Positions 26,964 to 36,125 of a DNA stretch of 64,000 nucleotides are shown here, piece by piece. A program made the position numbers and the translations under genes. Every line of letters starts with the position of its first letter. The stretch's first letter is position 1. The notes beneath the pieces are model-generated. The model saw only the letters and a program-made list of their open reading frames with translations. It did not search any database and was not told the origin of the DNA. Origin of the DNA: Megasphaera micronuciformis F0359 (lineage in GTDB: Bacteria > Bacillota > Negativicutes > Veillonellales > Megasphaeraceae). The DNA lies in the NCBI RefSeq assembly GCF_000165735.1, contig NZ_GL538185.1, positions 32,524 to 96,523 on the forward strand. Direction: 5' to 3'.

Positions 26964-26995
26964 ATTATACTTTAGTACGTTAAATTAGTAAAGTA
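26964..26995 (-). promoter_or_regulatory. Promoter of the amino acid transporter with an overlapping palindrome
   Basis: On the minus strand TTTACT (26992-26987) and TATAAT (26969-26964) are 17 bp apart. The 7-bp inverted repeat TACTTTA/TAAAGTA (26968-26974 and 26989-26995) brackets the spacer, a good place for a repressor. The regulator is unknown. Confidence 0.5.
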
Positions 26996-27035
26996 TTTTT
27001 TCGAAAATTTTTCGATTTTTTTATTTTCCCGCATT

Positions 27036-27533
27036 TCAGGTGTCTTCAGGCTCTTCTTGAGCCGCACGAATCCTCGCCAGTATCTCTTTTTTATTCTTTG
27101 CTGACAAATACCTGAGCCGCACAGGCTGCACAACAAGACCGCCTATCTCGGCACTGCCTAATTCAAAAGTTACCCAATTAGACGGTATATCAAAAATAGC
27201 TTTATACGGTATAAACACAAGATGCTCAGCCCCAAAAAGAATCTCGCTCATAAACTCATAAAAAGTTCGATAATGGCTGCGTACAACCAGTCCCTTCTCC
27301 GTTACATAACATACCGTATCGCCTTGCCGATACATCCGCACAAGACAAAACACCAGCCCGAGGAACGGATAAATGCGAAAAGCGGCTTGAGTTTCTACCA
27401 TAAAGGAGTGAAAACAATACATACCCGCCAGGGCAAACACAGCCCGTAAGAGAAAAGATATTTTCCGGCTATTTTCATACATTTTTTCAACCTTGCCGCA
27501 ATCAAAGCGCTGTTGTAATTCTTTTGCCTTCAT
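27036..27533 (-). CDS. Membrane protein of unknown function with a PH-like tail
   Basis: A 165-residue protein with two adjacent hydrophobic segments at about residues 25-60, followed by a soluble beta-rich part (VCYVTEKGLVVRSHYRT, HLVFIPYKAIFDIP) that resembles bacterial PH-like domains. The function is not recognised. ATG 27533 lies 7 nt after AGGAGG; GTG 27539 is too close to it. Confidence 0.65.
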   Translation of the reverse strand: MKAKELQQRFDCGKVEKMYENSRKISFLLRAVFALAGMYCFHSFMVETQAAFRIYPFLGLVFCLVRMYRQGDTVCYVTEKGLVVRSHYRTFYEFMSEILFGAEHLVFIPYKAIFDIPSNWVTFELGSAEIGGLVVQPVRLRYLSAKNKKEILARIRAAQEEPEDT

Positions 27534-27784
27534 CTTCACCCCTCCTTATGGCTCTTATTGTACACTACACACTGAACGACTCTCAACCAAGACAACCTTT
27601 ATACCTGATGCTCATACTTGGCAAGATTCTCGCCGATAGTATATGATAAGTATATATACAAAGATACGATTTTCTTTATATTTACGATACTCACCTTAAC
27701 ATAACGGGATTGGCCTCGTTATACAAATACTGCAAGCGAAGAACAACCACCTCTGAACCATGATTACTTTCTATAGGAGCTAGG

Positions 27785-28465
27785 ATGAAGAAGAATGCCG
27801 CACCTGCGTTAAAAGAACAAGTATATAAAACGGTTAAAAATCGGCTTCTCGACCAAACTTACAAAGATGGCCAAGTATTAACGGAAAGGGCTTTGGCTGA
27901 AGAGTTATGCGTCAGTCGCACACCTGTGCGCGAAGCCATGAGGCAGCTTCAAAAAGAGGGCTGGCTTCGTTATATCCCTCGCAAAGGAATTGTCGTCCGT
28001 CGTCTTGACGAAAAGAATTTGACCCACATCTTTCAAATTCGCACGGCACTGGAAGTCTTAGCCGTCCAATTAGCCAGTACGTCAATTACCAAGGATCAGC
28101 TGGAACTATTACGGCTTCTCGTAGAACAGCAGAAAAAGTTAATCCATCACAAAGATCCGGCATATAAGGAGTTTATTTTCAGCGACACGGAATTTCATAA
28201 TATCATTATTGCTTCTACGGGAAACACATTACTTCGTTCCCTCGTAGAAGAAATTCGAGATAAAATTCGTCGTACAGGTATTAATTCTCTGTACAGCCAC
28301 GCTAACCGGGTGCAAGAGGCGGCCGATGAACATGCGGCAATTTTAGATGCCTTAAGTGACGGCAATACGCAAGAAGCCGTACGCATGATGGAAGAGCATC
28401 TGCGTATTTGCTATACGTCCGCCTCGTCTTACATTGCGACGGAATCGGGAGAGGATTCCCTATGA
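27785..28465 (+). CDS. GntR-family transcriptional regulator (FadR/FCD type)
   Basis: A 226-residue regulator. The N-terminal winged helix reads ALAEELCVSRTPVREAMRQLQKEGW (residues about 38-62, here split by eye), and the C-terminal FCD all-helical domain has the metal-binding pattern FSDTEFHNIII and HAAIL. FCD regulators sense small carboxylates or amino-acid-derived acids. It overlaps the QueG-like gene by ATGA. The 250 bp upstream show no gene. Target and ligand unknown. Confidence 0.88.
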   Translation: MKKNAAPALKEQVYKTVKNRLLDQTYKDGQVLTERALAEELCVSRTPVREAMRQLQKEGWLRYIPRKGIVVRRLDEKNLTHIFQIRTALEVLAVQLASTSITKDQLELLRLLVEQQKKLIHHKDPAYKEFIFSDTEFHNIIIASTGNTLLRSLVEEIRDKIRRTGINSLYSHANRVQEAADEHAAILDALSDGNTQEAVRMMEEHLRICYTSASSYIATESGEDSL

Positions 28466-29352
28466 CCGCACAGGATGTGAAAACCTTTTGCAGGACTTTA
28501 GGACTCACTGCCGTAGGCATTGCAAGTGCTTCATTACCGATACCGCCCACACAAGGAGACATTTGTCCTTTAGCCTCCGGACGCGGTATCGATCGCTATG
28601 ACCCTTGCCGGTTACTGCCTCTATGTCGGTCTATCATTGTTGTCCTCTTCCCGTATTTTTGCGGCTATCCGAAAAGCAGTAATTTATCCTTGTACACTCA
28701 TAGCTATGATTATCATACAATTATACACTCTTACTTAAACCGCATAGGACAGTTTACGGAAAAGGCCTTTCCCGGCTCGTCTTATTATTCGGTAGTAGAT
28801 ACATCACCGTTGTCCGACCGCCATTTGGCCGTCACTGCCGGCCTCGGTTTTATCGGCGACAACGGTTGTCTTATACATGAGACCTACGGATCTTACTGCT
28901 TTATCGGTGCCGTTTTAACAACAGCCGATTTAGAAGTAGATGAGCCGACAAAAAAAGAGTGTTTCCACTGCGGCAATTGCGAAAAAATCTGCCCAGGCAA
29001 CTGTTTTTCAGGAACAGCTTATAATTTTGTCACCTGCAAATCTTACTTAACTCAAAAAAAAGGCGACCTTACATCTCAAGAACAAAAAATTGTCGCCAAA
29101 ACACCGTACATTTTCGGTTGTGACGAGTGTCAGCGAGTCTGTCCTCACAACAAGGATATTCCCGTAACGCCACTTGCAGACTTTCGTACGGATCTCTTAT
29201 CTTATGTAGATACCCGCTCCTTTAAGAATCTCACAAACCGCCAATTTAAAGAAACCTACGGAAAGCGAGCCTTTTCTTGGCGCGGAAAAGCCATACTCAT
29301 TCGAAACTTTACTTATATAGAACAAGAAAACACGCCCGAATCAAAAAAATAA
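28462..29352 (+). CDS. Short QueG-like epoxyqueuosine reductase family Fe-S protein
   Basis: A 297-residue protein with the QueG arrangement: an N-terminal cobalamin-binding-type domain (DTSPLSDRHLAVTAGLGFIG) and two [4Fe-4S] motifs, CFHCGNCEKICPGNC and CDECQRVCPHN. QueG reduces epoxyqueuosine to queuosine in tRNA. It is shorter than standard QueG (about 380 residues) and lacks the HEAT-like tail, so another reductase role is possible. The ATG at 28462 overlaps the regulator stop codon. Confidence 0.75.
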   Translation: MTAQDVKTFCRTLGLTAVGIASASLPIPPTQGDICPLASGRGIDRYDPCRLLPLCRSIIVVLFPYFCGYPKSSNLSLYTHSYDYHTIIHSYLNRIGQFTEKAFPGSSYYSVVDTSPLSDRHLAVTAGLGFIGDNGCLIHETYGSYCFIGAVLTTADLEVDEPTKKECFHCGNCEKICPGNCFSGTAYNFVTCKSYLTQKKGDLTSQEQKIVAKTPYIFGCDECQRVCPHNKDIPVTPLADFRTDLLSYVDTRSFKNLTNRQFKETYGKRAFSWRGKAILIRNFTYIEQENTPESKK

Positions 29353-29367
29353 TTCGGGCGTGTTTTT
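29327..29367. terminator. Bidirectional terminator between the QueG-like gene and dnaB
   Basis: AACACGCCCGAAT pairs with ATTCGGGCGTGTT, loop of about 10 nt, with T tracts on both strands. Confidence 0.88.
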
Positions 29368-30703
29368 ATTGCGGCACTTCGCTATGTCGAGTATCCAAGT
29401 TCATAAATAATGTATACTCACCTTTAAAGTACAGTCTGACTGTACCGGTAGGGCCGTTTCGATGCTTAGCCACAATAACTTCCGTAATATGTTGGTCTTC
29501 CGTCTCTTTATTATAGTAATCTTCCCTGTACAGGAAAGAAACGATATCCGCATCCTGTTCCAAAGCACCCGATTCTCGCAAATCACTGAGCATAGGTCGC
29601 TTATCCTGTCTGCTTTCAACACTACGGCTGAGCTGTGACAAAGCAATAAGCGGCACCTTCAGCTCTCTTGCCAACGCCTTCAGGTTTCGCGATATGTCGG
29701 AAATTTCCTGTTGCCGACTTTCGGCATTTTTCCCTTGCATAAGTTGTAAGTAGTCAACAATAATCAGGTCCAAGCCATGTTCCGCCTTAAGGCGTCTGGC
29801 TTTGGATCTCATTTCGCCGACGGATATCCCCGGCGTATCGTCTATATAAATAGGTGCATCATATAATTTACTGCAAGCTTCTGTCAGTTTCGTCCACTCT
29901 TCATCCGTATTCAACTGCCCGGTCCTCAGCTTTTGTGAGTCTACATGGGAAATTTGACACAAAAGTCTATGAACCAGCTGTTCTTGAGACATTTCCAACG
30001 AAAAAAAAGCAACGGTCTTCTTTTGACGAACACCTACATTTTGTGCAATATTCAGGGTGAACGCCGTTTTCCCCATACTGGGGCGAGCTGCCACCAACAC
30101 AAGGTCCGACGGTTGCAAACCTGAAGTCAGCATATCTACATCTTTAAATCCTGTCGGCAGACCCGTAAGCCCTTCCTTGTTTTCATACATTTTCGTAATA
30201 TGGTCCAAGGCTGTACCTACAACCTCTCCCACAGAGGCAAAATTGCCGTGTTTACGACTATCACCCAGACGTAAGATCTGTTGTTCTGCCATATCCAGAA
30301 TATCTTCTGTCGATTTTTCGCCGTTATAAGCATCGGCTGCCACGTCCGTACAGGTTCGAATAAGCTTTCTGCCCAACGCCTTTTCAGCCACAATCCCGAC
30401 ATGATATTCAATATTGGCCGCTGTAGCCACCAGATTCGGTAAAGATAAAATATACTGTATACCGCCTGCTTCTTCAAGCTTTTTCATGCGTCGCAACTCT
30501 TCATCGAGAGTAATAACGTCAACTTCTTTATTGGCACGATTAAGGTTTACCATGGCTTCAAAAATAAGCCTATGTGTATCCCTATAAAAATCTTCAGCAT
30601 CCAATTTTTCCGTTGCCGCAATGACGGCACTGCGATCAATCAACATGGCTCCTAAAACGGCCTGTTCCGCTTCCACATTTTGCGGAGGTATGCGCTGTTC
30701 CAT
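29366..30703 (-). CDS. dnaB: Replicative DNA helicase
   Basis: The hexameric 5'-3' helicase at the replication fork. At 445 residues it has the N-terminal primase-interacting domain (PPQNVEAEQAVLGAML), Walker A ARPSMGKTAF, the FFSLEMS motif, Walker B LIIVDYLQLM and arginine finger region RSVESRQDKRPMLSDLRESG. It is the last gene of yybS-gdpP-rplI-lonC-dnaB, 9 bp after lonC. Confidence 0.97.
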   Translation of the reverse strand: MEQRIPPQNVEAEQAVLGAMLIDRSAVIAATEKLDAEDFYRDTHRLIFEAMVNLNRANKEVDVITLDEELRRMKKLEEAGGIQYILSLPNLVATAANIEYHVGIVAEKALGRKLIRTCTDVAADAYNGEKSTEDILDMAEQQILRLGDSRKHGNFASVGEVVGTALDHITKMYENKEGLTGLPTGFKDVDMLTSGLQPSDLVLVAARPSMGKTAFTLNIAQNVGVRQKKTVAFFSLEMSQEQLVHRLLCQISHVDSQKLRTGQLNTDEEWTKLTEACSKLYDAPIYIDDTPGISVGEMRSKARRLKAEHGLDLIIVDYLQLMQGKNAESRQQEISDISRNLKALARELKVPLIALSQLSRSVESRQDKRPMLSDLRESGALEQDADIVSFLYREDYYNKETEDQHITEVIVAKHRNGPTGTVRLYFKGEYTLFMNLDTRHSEVPQ

Positions 30704-30712
30704 ATAACTCTC

Positions 30713-32620
30713 CTATTCGACAAAGAGGAGACTCATGACCTCCTGAATTGTCGTAACGGCATGAATATTTAGATTTAAGTGATGTTTCGTAATTTCATCC
30801 TTGTTTTCGACAGGAATAATCATGTCTTTCATTCCGGCTCGAGATGCCCCGTAAGCTTTCTCGAAAATACCGCCTACAGCACGGACCTGTCCGCTCACGG
30901 ATATTTCGCCCGTAACAGCCGCGTCTTGACGAACCTTTTTCCCTGTAAGTGCGGAAATGAGAGCAACCGTAACGGCCGTTCCCGCCGACGGGCCGTCAAT
31001 TTGGCCGCCGCCGACAAAGTTGACATTTATGTCGAAGTCGGAGATTTCCTTTCCCGTTACAGCCCTAACGACAGCCGCCGCATTAAATAGTGAGTCCTTT
31101 GCCATAGAGCCGGCCGTATCGTTAAAACGAAAATACCCTTTCCCCGCTTCACGGGCCGGAAATGCCACCGCCTCGATTTCTATGACCGAACCTAAATACC
31201 CGGAAACACCGAGCCCGAAGACCTTTCCCGCTACCGGAAGGGATGACGCTTTTTCCGCTGCATACGGGATAAAGTGACCGATTCTTACCACATGCTTGGC
31301 GTCTTCAAGGGTAATAACCGTATTTTCTCCCGATCCCTGCTTATAAACGGCATACCCGTACATATCGGCCAAAAGATTAATAGCCTTACGCCCTTCGACT
31401 GTAAATTCAGAAATATATTCAGCCACGCCGTCTTCCAAAGATACTGATAAATCATGAGCCGCGTTGCGAACAATAGCCTGAATATCCGTTCCGTTCAAGG
31501 GCTCAAAGTACACTTCCGCACAGCGAGAGCGAATGGCAGGATTGATTTCCTGAGGACTACGAGTCGTCGCTCCGATTAAAATAAAGTCTGCCGGAGCTCC
31601 CTCTGCAAAAAGTTTGCGAATATAAGCCGGTACTGCCGGGTCCGATGCATCATAGTAAGCCGAATCGAACTTTACGCGCTTATCTTCCAATACCTTCAAC
31701 AACTTATTCAATAAGAGCGGATCCATTTCACCTATTTCATCGATAAATAAAATACCGCCGTGGGCATCCGTTACCAAACCCGGTTTGGGTTCAGGTATGC
31801 CCGTATCAGCCAAATCTCGACGTGCCCCCTGGTAAATAGGATCATGAACGGAGCCGATAAGGGGATTCGTCATATCGCGGGCATCCCATCTCAAGGTGGT
31901 TCCGTCCGTTTCAACGAAGGGAGCGTCAACCGAAAACGGAGTATACGGAAGTTTCTTCGCCTCTTCCAAAATAATGCGGGCAGCCGTGGTCTTACCGACT
32001 CCGGGCGGCCCGTATAAGAGAATATGTTGAGGATACACGGAAGCCACCTTACTGCGCATGGCTTCGACAGCTCGTTCCTGGCCGACAATACGCTCCATTT
32101 TCTGAGGACGTACCTTTTCCATGACCGATGCGGCCAGTTTTACCTTATCCAAAGATTCCAACCGTTCCAGCTTTTCCTTCGTCTGCGGGGTCTCCACATC
32201 ATGCAACTCTTCTTGTATAAGCTGCATCTTAATTTCCTGAACATATTCCTGCTGCTTTTCATCCATCCGTCTGGAAATCTTCTTTTCAAGACGCTCTTCT
32301 ACAGCCTGACGAGCCAGCATTTCAGCCAATACATTTTCCAAATCGTTCAAAACGTCTACGACCTCATCATCTGTAGGTACTTTGTCATAAGATGAATCTT
32401 CATATATAAGACGTTGCAACCCTGTCAGCCGTTCGCGCGGATCTTCAGAGTGGATATAGGCCAATGCCGAATATTTCCCGGCACGAAGCACCATTTTTTC
32501 CGGCCCCATAAGTCCCGTAAAAGCACCATACAGTACATTTACCTGACGTCGAAGTTCGTCTTCCGCCGTCGGTTCCAAATATTTGTGGCGCTGCAACAGT
32601 TTATCCAATAATTCTTTCAT
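30713..32620 (-). CDS. lonC: Lon-family ATP-dependent protease (LonC-like)
   Basis: A 635-residue protease with an N-terminal coiled-coil-rich region replacing the LonA substrate domain, an AAA+ module (Walker A GPPGVGKTT, Walker B GILFIDEIGEMD) and a C-terminal Lon protease domain with catalytic Ser in DGPSAGTAV and the paired Lys in FEKAYGA. It resembles the LonB/LonC branch of Bacillota, where LonC is tied to spore formers. ATG 32620 lies 7 nt after AAGGA; the longer frame would start at TTG 32638 inside rplI without a ribosome site. Confidence 0.88.
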   Translation of the reverse strand: MKELLDKLLQRHKYLEPTAEDELRRQVNVLYGAFTGLMGPEKMVLRAGKYSALAYIHSEDPRERLTGLQRLIYEDSSYDKVPTDDEVVDVLNDLENVLAEMLARQAVEERLEKKISRRMDEKQQEYVQEIKMQLIQEELHDVETPQTKEKLERLESLDKVKLAASVMEKVRPQKMERIVGQERAVEAMRSKVASVYPQHILLYGPPGVGKTTAARIILEEAKKLPYTPFSVDAPFVETDGTTLRWDARDMTNPLIGSVHDPIYQGARRDLADTGIPEPKPGLVTDAHGGILFIDEIGEMDPLLLNKLLKVLEDKRVKFDSAYYDASDPAVPAYIRKLFAEGAPADFILIGATTRSPQEINPAIRSRCAEVYFEPLNGTDIQAIVRNAAHDLSVSLEDGVAEYISEFTVEGRKAINLLADMYGYAVYKQGSGENTVITLEDAKHVVRIGHFIPYAAEKASSLPVAGKVFGLGVSGYLGSVIEIEAVAFPAREAGKGYFRFNDTAGSMAKDSLFNAAAVVRAVTGKEISDFDINVNFVGGGQIDGPSAGTAVTVALISALTGKKVRQDAAVTGEISVSGQVRAVGGIFEKAYGASRAGMKDMIIPVENKDEITKHHLNLNIHAVTTIQEVMSLLFVE

Positions 32621-32624
32621 ATAA

Positions 32625-33071
32625 TTATCCTTCGACAATATGTACCTTAATGACCGAAGTAATGGTCGGATGTACCCGGATTGTCACTTCAAACGTCCCC
32701 AGAGCTTTAATGGGTTCCTTGATTTCTACTTTTCGCTTATCCAGATCAAGGTCATATTGTTTTTTCGCCGCATCACTGATATCCTTCCCCGTTACGGCGC
32801 CGAAAACTTTACCTCCTTCACCGATACGCACGGGAATCGTCAGTTCCACTTTCTTCAACTCACTGGCCAAAACCAGCGCTTCATCCGATGCTACTTGTGC
32901 CTTATGGTCGGCCGCCGCCTTTTTCTGTTTTGCATCATTCAGATTTTCCGATGTACCGGGAACAGCCAATTTGCGAGCCAGTAAATAATTCCGGCCGTAT
33001 CCGTCTGAAACTTCGACGATTTCACCTTTTTTACCGAGCTTTTTTACATCTTGCAATAAAATAACCTTCAT
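32625..33071 (-). CDS. rplI: 50S ribosomal protein L9
   Basis: A 148-residue L9 beginning MKVILLQDVKKLGKKGEIV, the family signature, with the GYGRNYL motif, a long connecting helix and a C-terminal RNA-binding domain. The ATG at 33071 is 1 nt after the gdpP stop codon. The frame stays open upstream but inside gdpP. Confidence 0.97.
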   Translation of the reverse strand: MKVILLQDVKKLGKKGEIVEVSDGYGRNYLLARKLAVPGTSENLNDAKQKKAAADHKAQVASDEALVLASELKKVELTIPVRIGEGGKVFGAVTGKDISDAAKKQYDLDLDKRKVEIKEPIKALGTFEVTIRVHPTITSVIKVHIVEG

Positions 33072-33072
33072 A

Positions 33073-35079
33073 TTATTCAGACTCCTTTTCTTCCGGAATT
33101 TCTTCCAGCGCCTTCCGAACGACTTCTTGTGCCTCTTCAATCGTAAGACCCTTCAACTGAGCACCGGCTACATTGCTGTGACCGCCGCCTCCCAAGACTT
33201 CCATAACACGTTGAACGTTAACTTCGCCCTTTGAACGGGCGGAAATACCGACAGTTTTTTCGGCCAGTTCGTAAAAAGTAAAGCTGGCTCTTACATTATT
33301 AAGATTGATCAACATATCGGCTAATTGGGCCGCCAACATAGTCGCATTTTCTTTTAAATCACCGCAATCAAGCATAGCCACGCCGTCTTCAATGGTTGCC
33401 TTTGCCAAGAGGCTTGATTTGAGCCGTACAGTAGCAAAATCGGAGCTGAAAATACTGCGCACAATTTCGGGGTCTGCCCCGCATCGACGTAAGTATGCGG
33501 CTGCATCAAAGGTTCGAACCCCGGTCTGGACGGCAAAATTTTTCGTATCCACAACAATTCCCGCATACAGAGCCGTTGCCTCCAAACTGGTCAGCTCCAC
33601 TTCGTCTTGATAATACTGAATCAATTCCGTGACAAGTTCACTCGTCGATGAACTGGATGTTTCCATATACGTCAATAACGGATGTTTAATAAAGTCTGCA
33701 CACCGACGATGGTGATCAATGACGACCCGATTCGGCGTAATATCAAGTAATTTACTGCCTGCCGCCATATCTCCGCGATGTGTATCAACAATGAAAAGAA
33801 GAGACTTATCCGTACACAAACGCGCCGCTTCATCCGCTGTGATAAATAGTGAATACAGCTCGTCTGCCTTCAGTCGATCCAAAAGCGGGTGCACCGCATC
33901 CAATTGTTCACTGAGAATAATGTATACAGGTCGGCCGGATAAACGTGCCATATGAGCTACGCCGATAGCCGCACCTAGGCAATCATAATCTTCCCGCACA
34001 TGTCCTGTAATAAATACGGAATCACAGCCGTATACCAATTCTCTCATAGCCTGTGCCACAACACGTGCACGAACGCGCGTCGCTTTTTCTACGGACTGAC
34101 TCTTACCGCCGTAAAAATGAGGTGTCCCGTCTTTTTCATAAACGACGACCTGATCGCCGCCTCGGCCGAGTGCCAAATCAAGTCCGGCTTTGGCCTTTTC
34201 AGCCAAAACATCAAAATTCGTATCGCCTTCATTCAGCAACTCTTCTTGAATAGCCGCAACCCCCATGCTGAGCGTAACGGGAATACGATTTGCCGTATGA
34301 ATCCGACGAATTTTATCAAGAAAAGAGAAATTGGTTTCCGTCAATACATTTAAGGCTGACCGACTGAGGCAGGCAAAGTATTTACCGTTAGTATACGAAT
34401 GTATATAACACCCCAGCTCCGTCAACTCACTGACAATACAGTTGTTGACGTTAGTCCACAACGTTGCCTGTTGTACTGCCGACATTCCCTTTGCAACTTC
34501 TTCCATATTGTCGATTTCAATGCTTGCAAATACGGGAATGGACTTCATGAAGAGAGTCTTCTGATGTTCCGTTTCCGTCACATCATCAAAATACAAAATC
34601 AGATACCCGTTTCCATCGCTGATTTCATCAGACAAACCCTTATATACAACCCGATATTGGCGGTCATTGATAGTTTCATAAAAATATCCGGTCTTCCCCC
34701 AAATCCGATCAACATTCAGATTTTCCATAGCCTTGTCAATCCGTTCATTTTCCTGAACGGAAGCCCCGACCCAATCGAGAAGGACACTGTTTGCCCAACA
34801 CAAAGCTGAATCTTTGTCGACAATCGCAATGCCTATGGGCAAATTTTGAACGGCATACGTCGTCGCCTGATCGACACTTTGCGAAATAGCGTCAAAATAT
34901 CGCGTAATTTCGCGGTTCCGTTCTGTATCACTTTTATGTGTCAAAACAGAAACGCCGGCAATCAAAATACATGCCAAAGCGGCAATAACCCAGTTATATA
35001 CGGCAATCAACGCCAACAGAATCAGTATCACCGTTAAATAAACAAATTCGGCTTTACCGGAAAACAATTTCTTAAGCAT
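33073..35079 (-). CDS. gdpP: Cyclic-di-AMP phosphodiesterase GdpP (DHH family)
   Basis: GdpP degrades c-di-AMP, controlling osmotic and wall homeostasis. The 668-residue membrane protein has two N-terminal hydrophobic segments (about 10-45), a PAS region (about 70-170), a degenerate GGDEF domain (to about 300), a DHH domain with metal ligands in FITGHVREDYDCLGAA and VIDHHRR, and a DHHA1 domain with GGGGHSNVAGAQ. Domain order and length match B. subtilis GdpP, as does the position before rplI. Confidence 0.95.
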   Translation of the reverse strand: MLKKLFSGKAEFVYLTVILILLALIAVYNWVIAALACILIAGVSVLTHKSDTERNREITRYFDAISQSVDQATTYAVQNLPIGIAIVDKDSALCWANSVLLDWVGASVQENERIDKAMENLNVDRIWGKTGYFYETINDRQYRVVYKGLSDEISDGNGYLILYFDDVTETEHQKTLFMKSIPVFASIEIDNMEEVAKGMSAVQQATLWTNVNNCIVSELTELGCYIHSYTNGKYFACLSRSALNVLTETNFSFLDKIRRIHTANRIPVTLSMGVAAIQEELLNEGDTNFDVLAEKAKAGLDLALGRGGDQVVVYEKDGTPHFYGGKSQSVEKATRVRARVVAQAMRELVYGCDSVFITGHVREDYDCLGAAIGVAHMARLSGRPVYIILSEQLDAVHPLLDRLKADELYSLFITADEAARLCTDKSLLFIVDTHRGDMAAGSKLLDITPNRVVIDHHRRCADFIKHPLLTYMETSSSSTSELVTELIQYYQDEVELTSLEATALYAGIVVDTKNFAVQTGVRTFDAAAYLRRCGADPEIVRSIFSSDFATVRLKSSLLAKATIEDGVAMLDCGDLKENATMLAAQLADMLINLNNVRASFTFYELAEKTVGISARSKGEVNVQRVMEVLGGGGHSNVAGAQLKGLTIEEAQEVVRKALEEIPEEKESE

Positions 35080-35093
35080 AGGATCTCCTACAA

Positions 35094-36047
35094 TCAGTTA
35101 ATGCGATATTTACGACGGAAATGAAACAGGGCATCCGCCAAACCGAGTAAAAACGTCAAGTACTGCACGGGAACGGGAATGAAAATATAAACAAGAATAA
35201 CCAAGGTCCGTGTCCATACAGTAACATGAATACGTCGTTCCAAAAAGAAAAAAATGACAGCCAAACCGTTGACGGACAAAAGGAAAAAAGTAAAGTTATC
35301 CAAGTTGATCCCGCCTGCATTCAGCCAGAATATATGTCGTGTCGTCCCCCAGTACTGCATAACCTGAGCCAACACATATAAGTATAACACAGGCCTACCG
35401 ATTTCCCAATAACGCAGCGGCAGGACCGGGCTTGTATCCAAACCGCCCTTAGCCATAATCAGTCGACTCAATTGAGCTTGTACATATACAAAGATCAGAG
35501 ATAGCGTGATTAAGGCCGAAGGAATCATATACGGCATAATTTCCGTTAAAACCTTGCCGTTCGCCCGTGCATTTATTAAATCTACTTGTGATACCCCGGC
35601 CGCAGCCGCATTATGTAAGGCCTGTTCAAAAATCGTCGTCATAGCCTGTCCGGCAACCACAAAAATATTAATATCAAAGGCTACGTAGAGACCCGTAAAA
35701 AAGGCCGAAAACAAGACGGAACTGAAAACGCCGCTAATGATAATCAGACGTTTTAATGACCATGCGTTTTTAAAAAAGAGTCCCGTTAACATGCCGAAGG
35801 GGGCACAGAAGGCCAAGAGCATCAAAGCTACCCCGGGCGTCGACAAAATACCGGCCAATACCGTCATAACAGCAATGACCGCTAAACACCTTCTCAGTCC
35901 ATATGCATTATATGCGATACCAAGGGGCAACGGGAAAAGCATGCAGGCAACGGGGAATGTGGCGGGAACCACAAGCGATAAATCTGCCAGAAGCACCAAC
36001 AGAATTATAAGTTTGGCAAGAACGGAAAGATTGCGTAACTTCTCCAT
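35094..36047 (-). CDS. yybS: YybS-like membrane protein (DUF2232)
   Basis: A 317-residue membrane protein with about eight hydrophobic segments, resembling the YybS/DUF2232 family that commonly precedes gdpP. The ATG at 36047 lies behind AAAGGAGGGACACCT; the open frame upstream to 36092 lacks such a signal. Function unknown; fold comparisons place the family near S components of ECF transporters. Confidence 0.82.
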   Translation of the reverse strand: MEKLRNLSVLAKLIILLVLLADLSLVVPATFPVACMLFPLPLGIAYNAYGLRRCLAVIAVMTVLAGILSTPGVALMLLAFCAPFGMLTGLFFKNAWSLKRLIIISGVFSSVLFSAFFTGLYVAFDINIFVVAGQAMTTIFEQALHNAAAAGVSQVDLINARANGKVLTEIMPYMIPSALITLSLIFVYVQAQLSRLIMAKGGLDTSPVLPLRYWEIGRPVLYLYVLAQVMQYWGTTRHIFWLNAGGINLDNFTFFLLSVNGLAVIFFFLERRIHVTVWTRTLVILVYIFIPVPVQYLTFLLGLADALFHFRRKYRIN

Positions 36048-36078
36048 AGGTGTCCCTCCTTTGCTTTTATAATAATTC

Positions 36079-36110
36079 AACAGCGGAGGCAAAATACGAC
36101 CTCCGCTGTT
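36079..36110 (-). terminator. Terminator of the RNase J gene
   Basis: AACAGCGGAGG pairs with CCTCCGCTGTT, loop of 10 nt, 16 bp past the RNase J stop. The T tract is weak. Confidence 0.7.
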
Positions 36111-36125
36111 ATTATATCATCTTAT

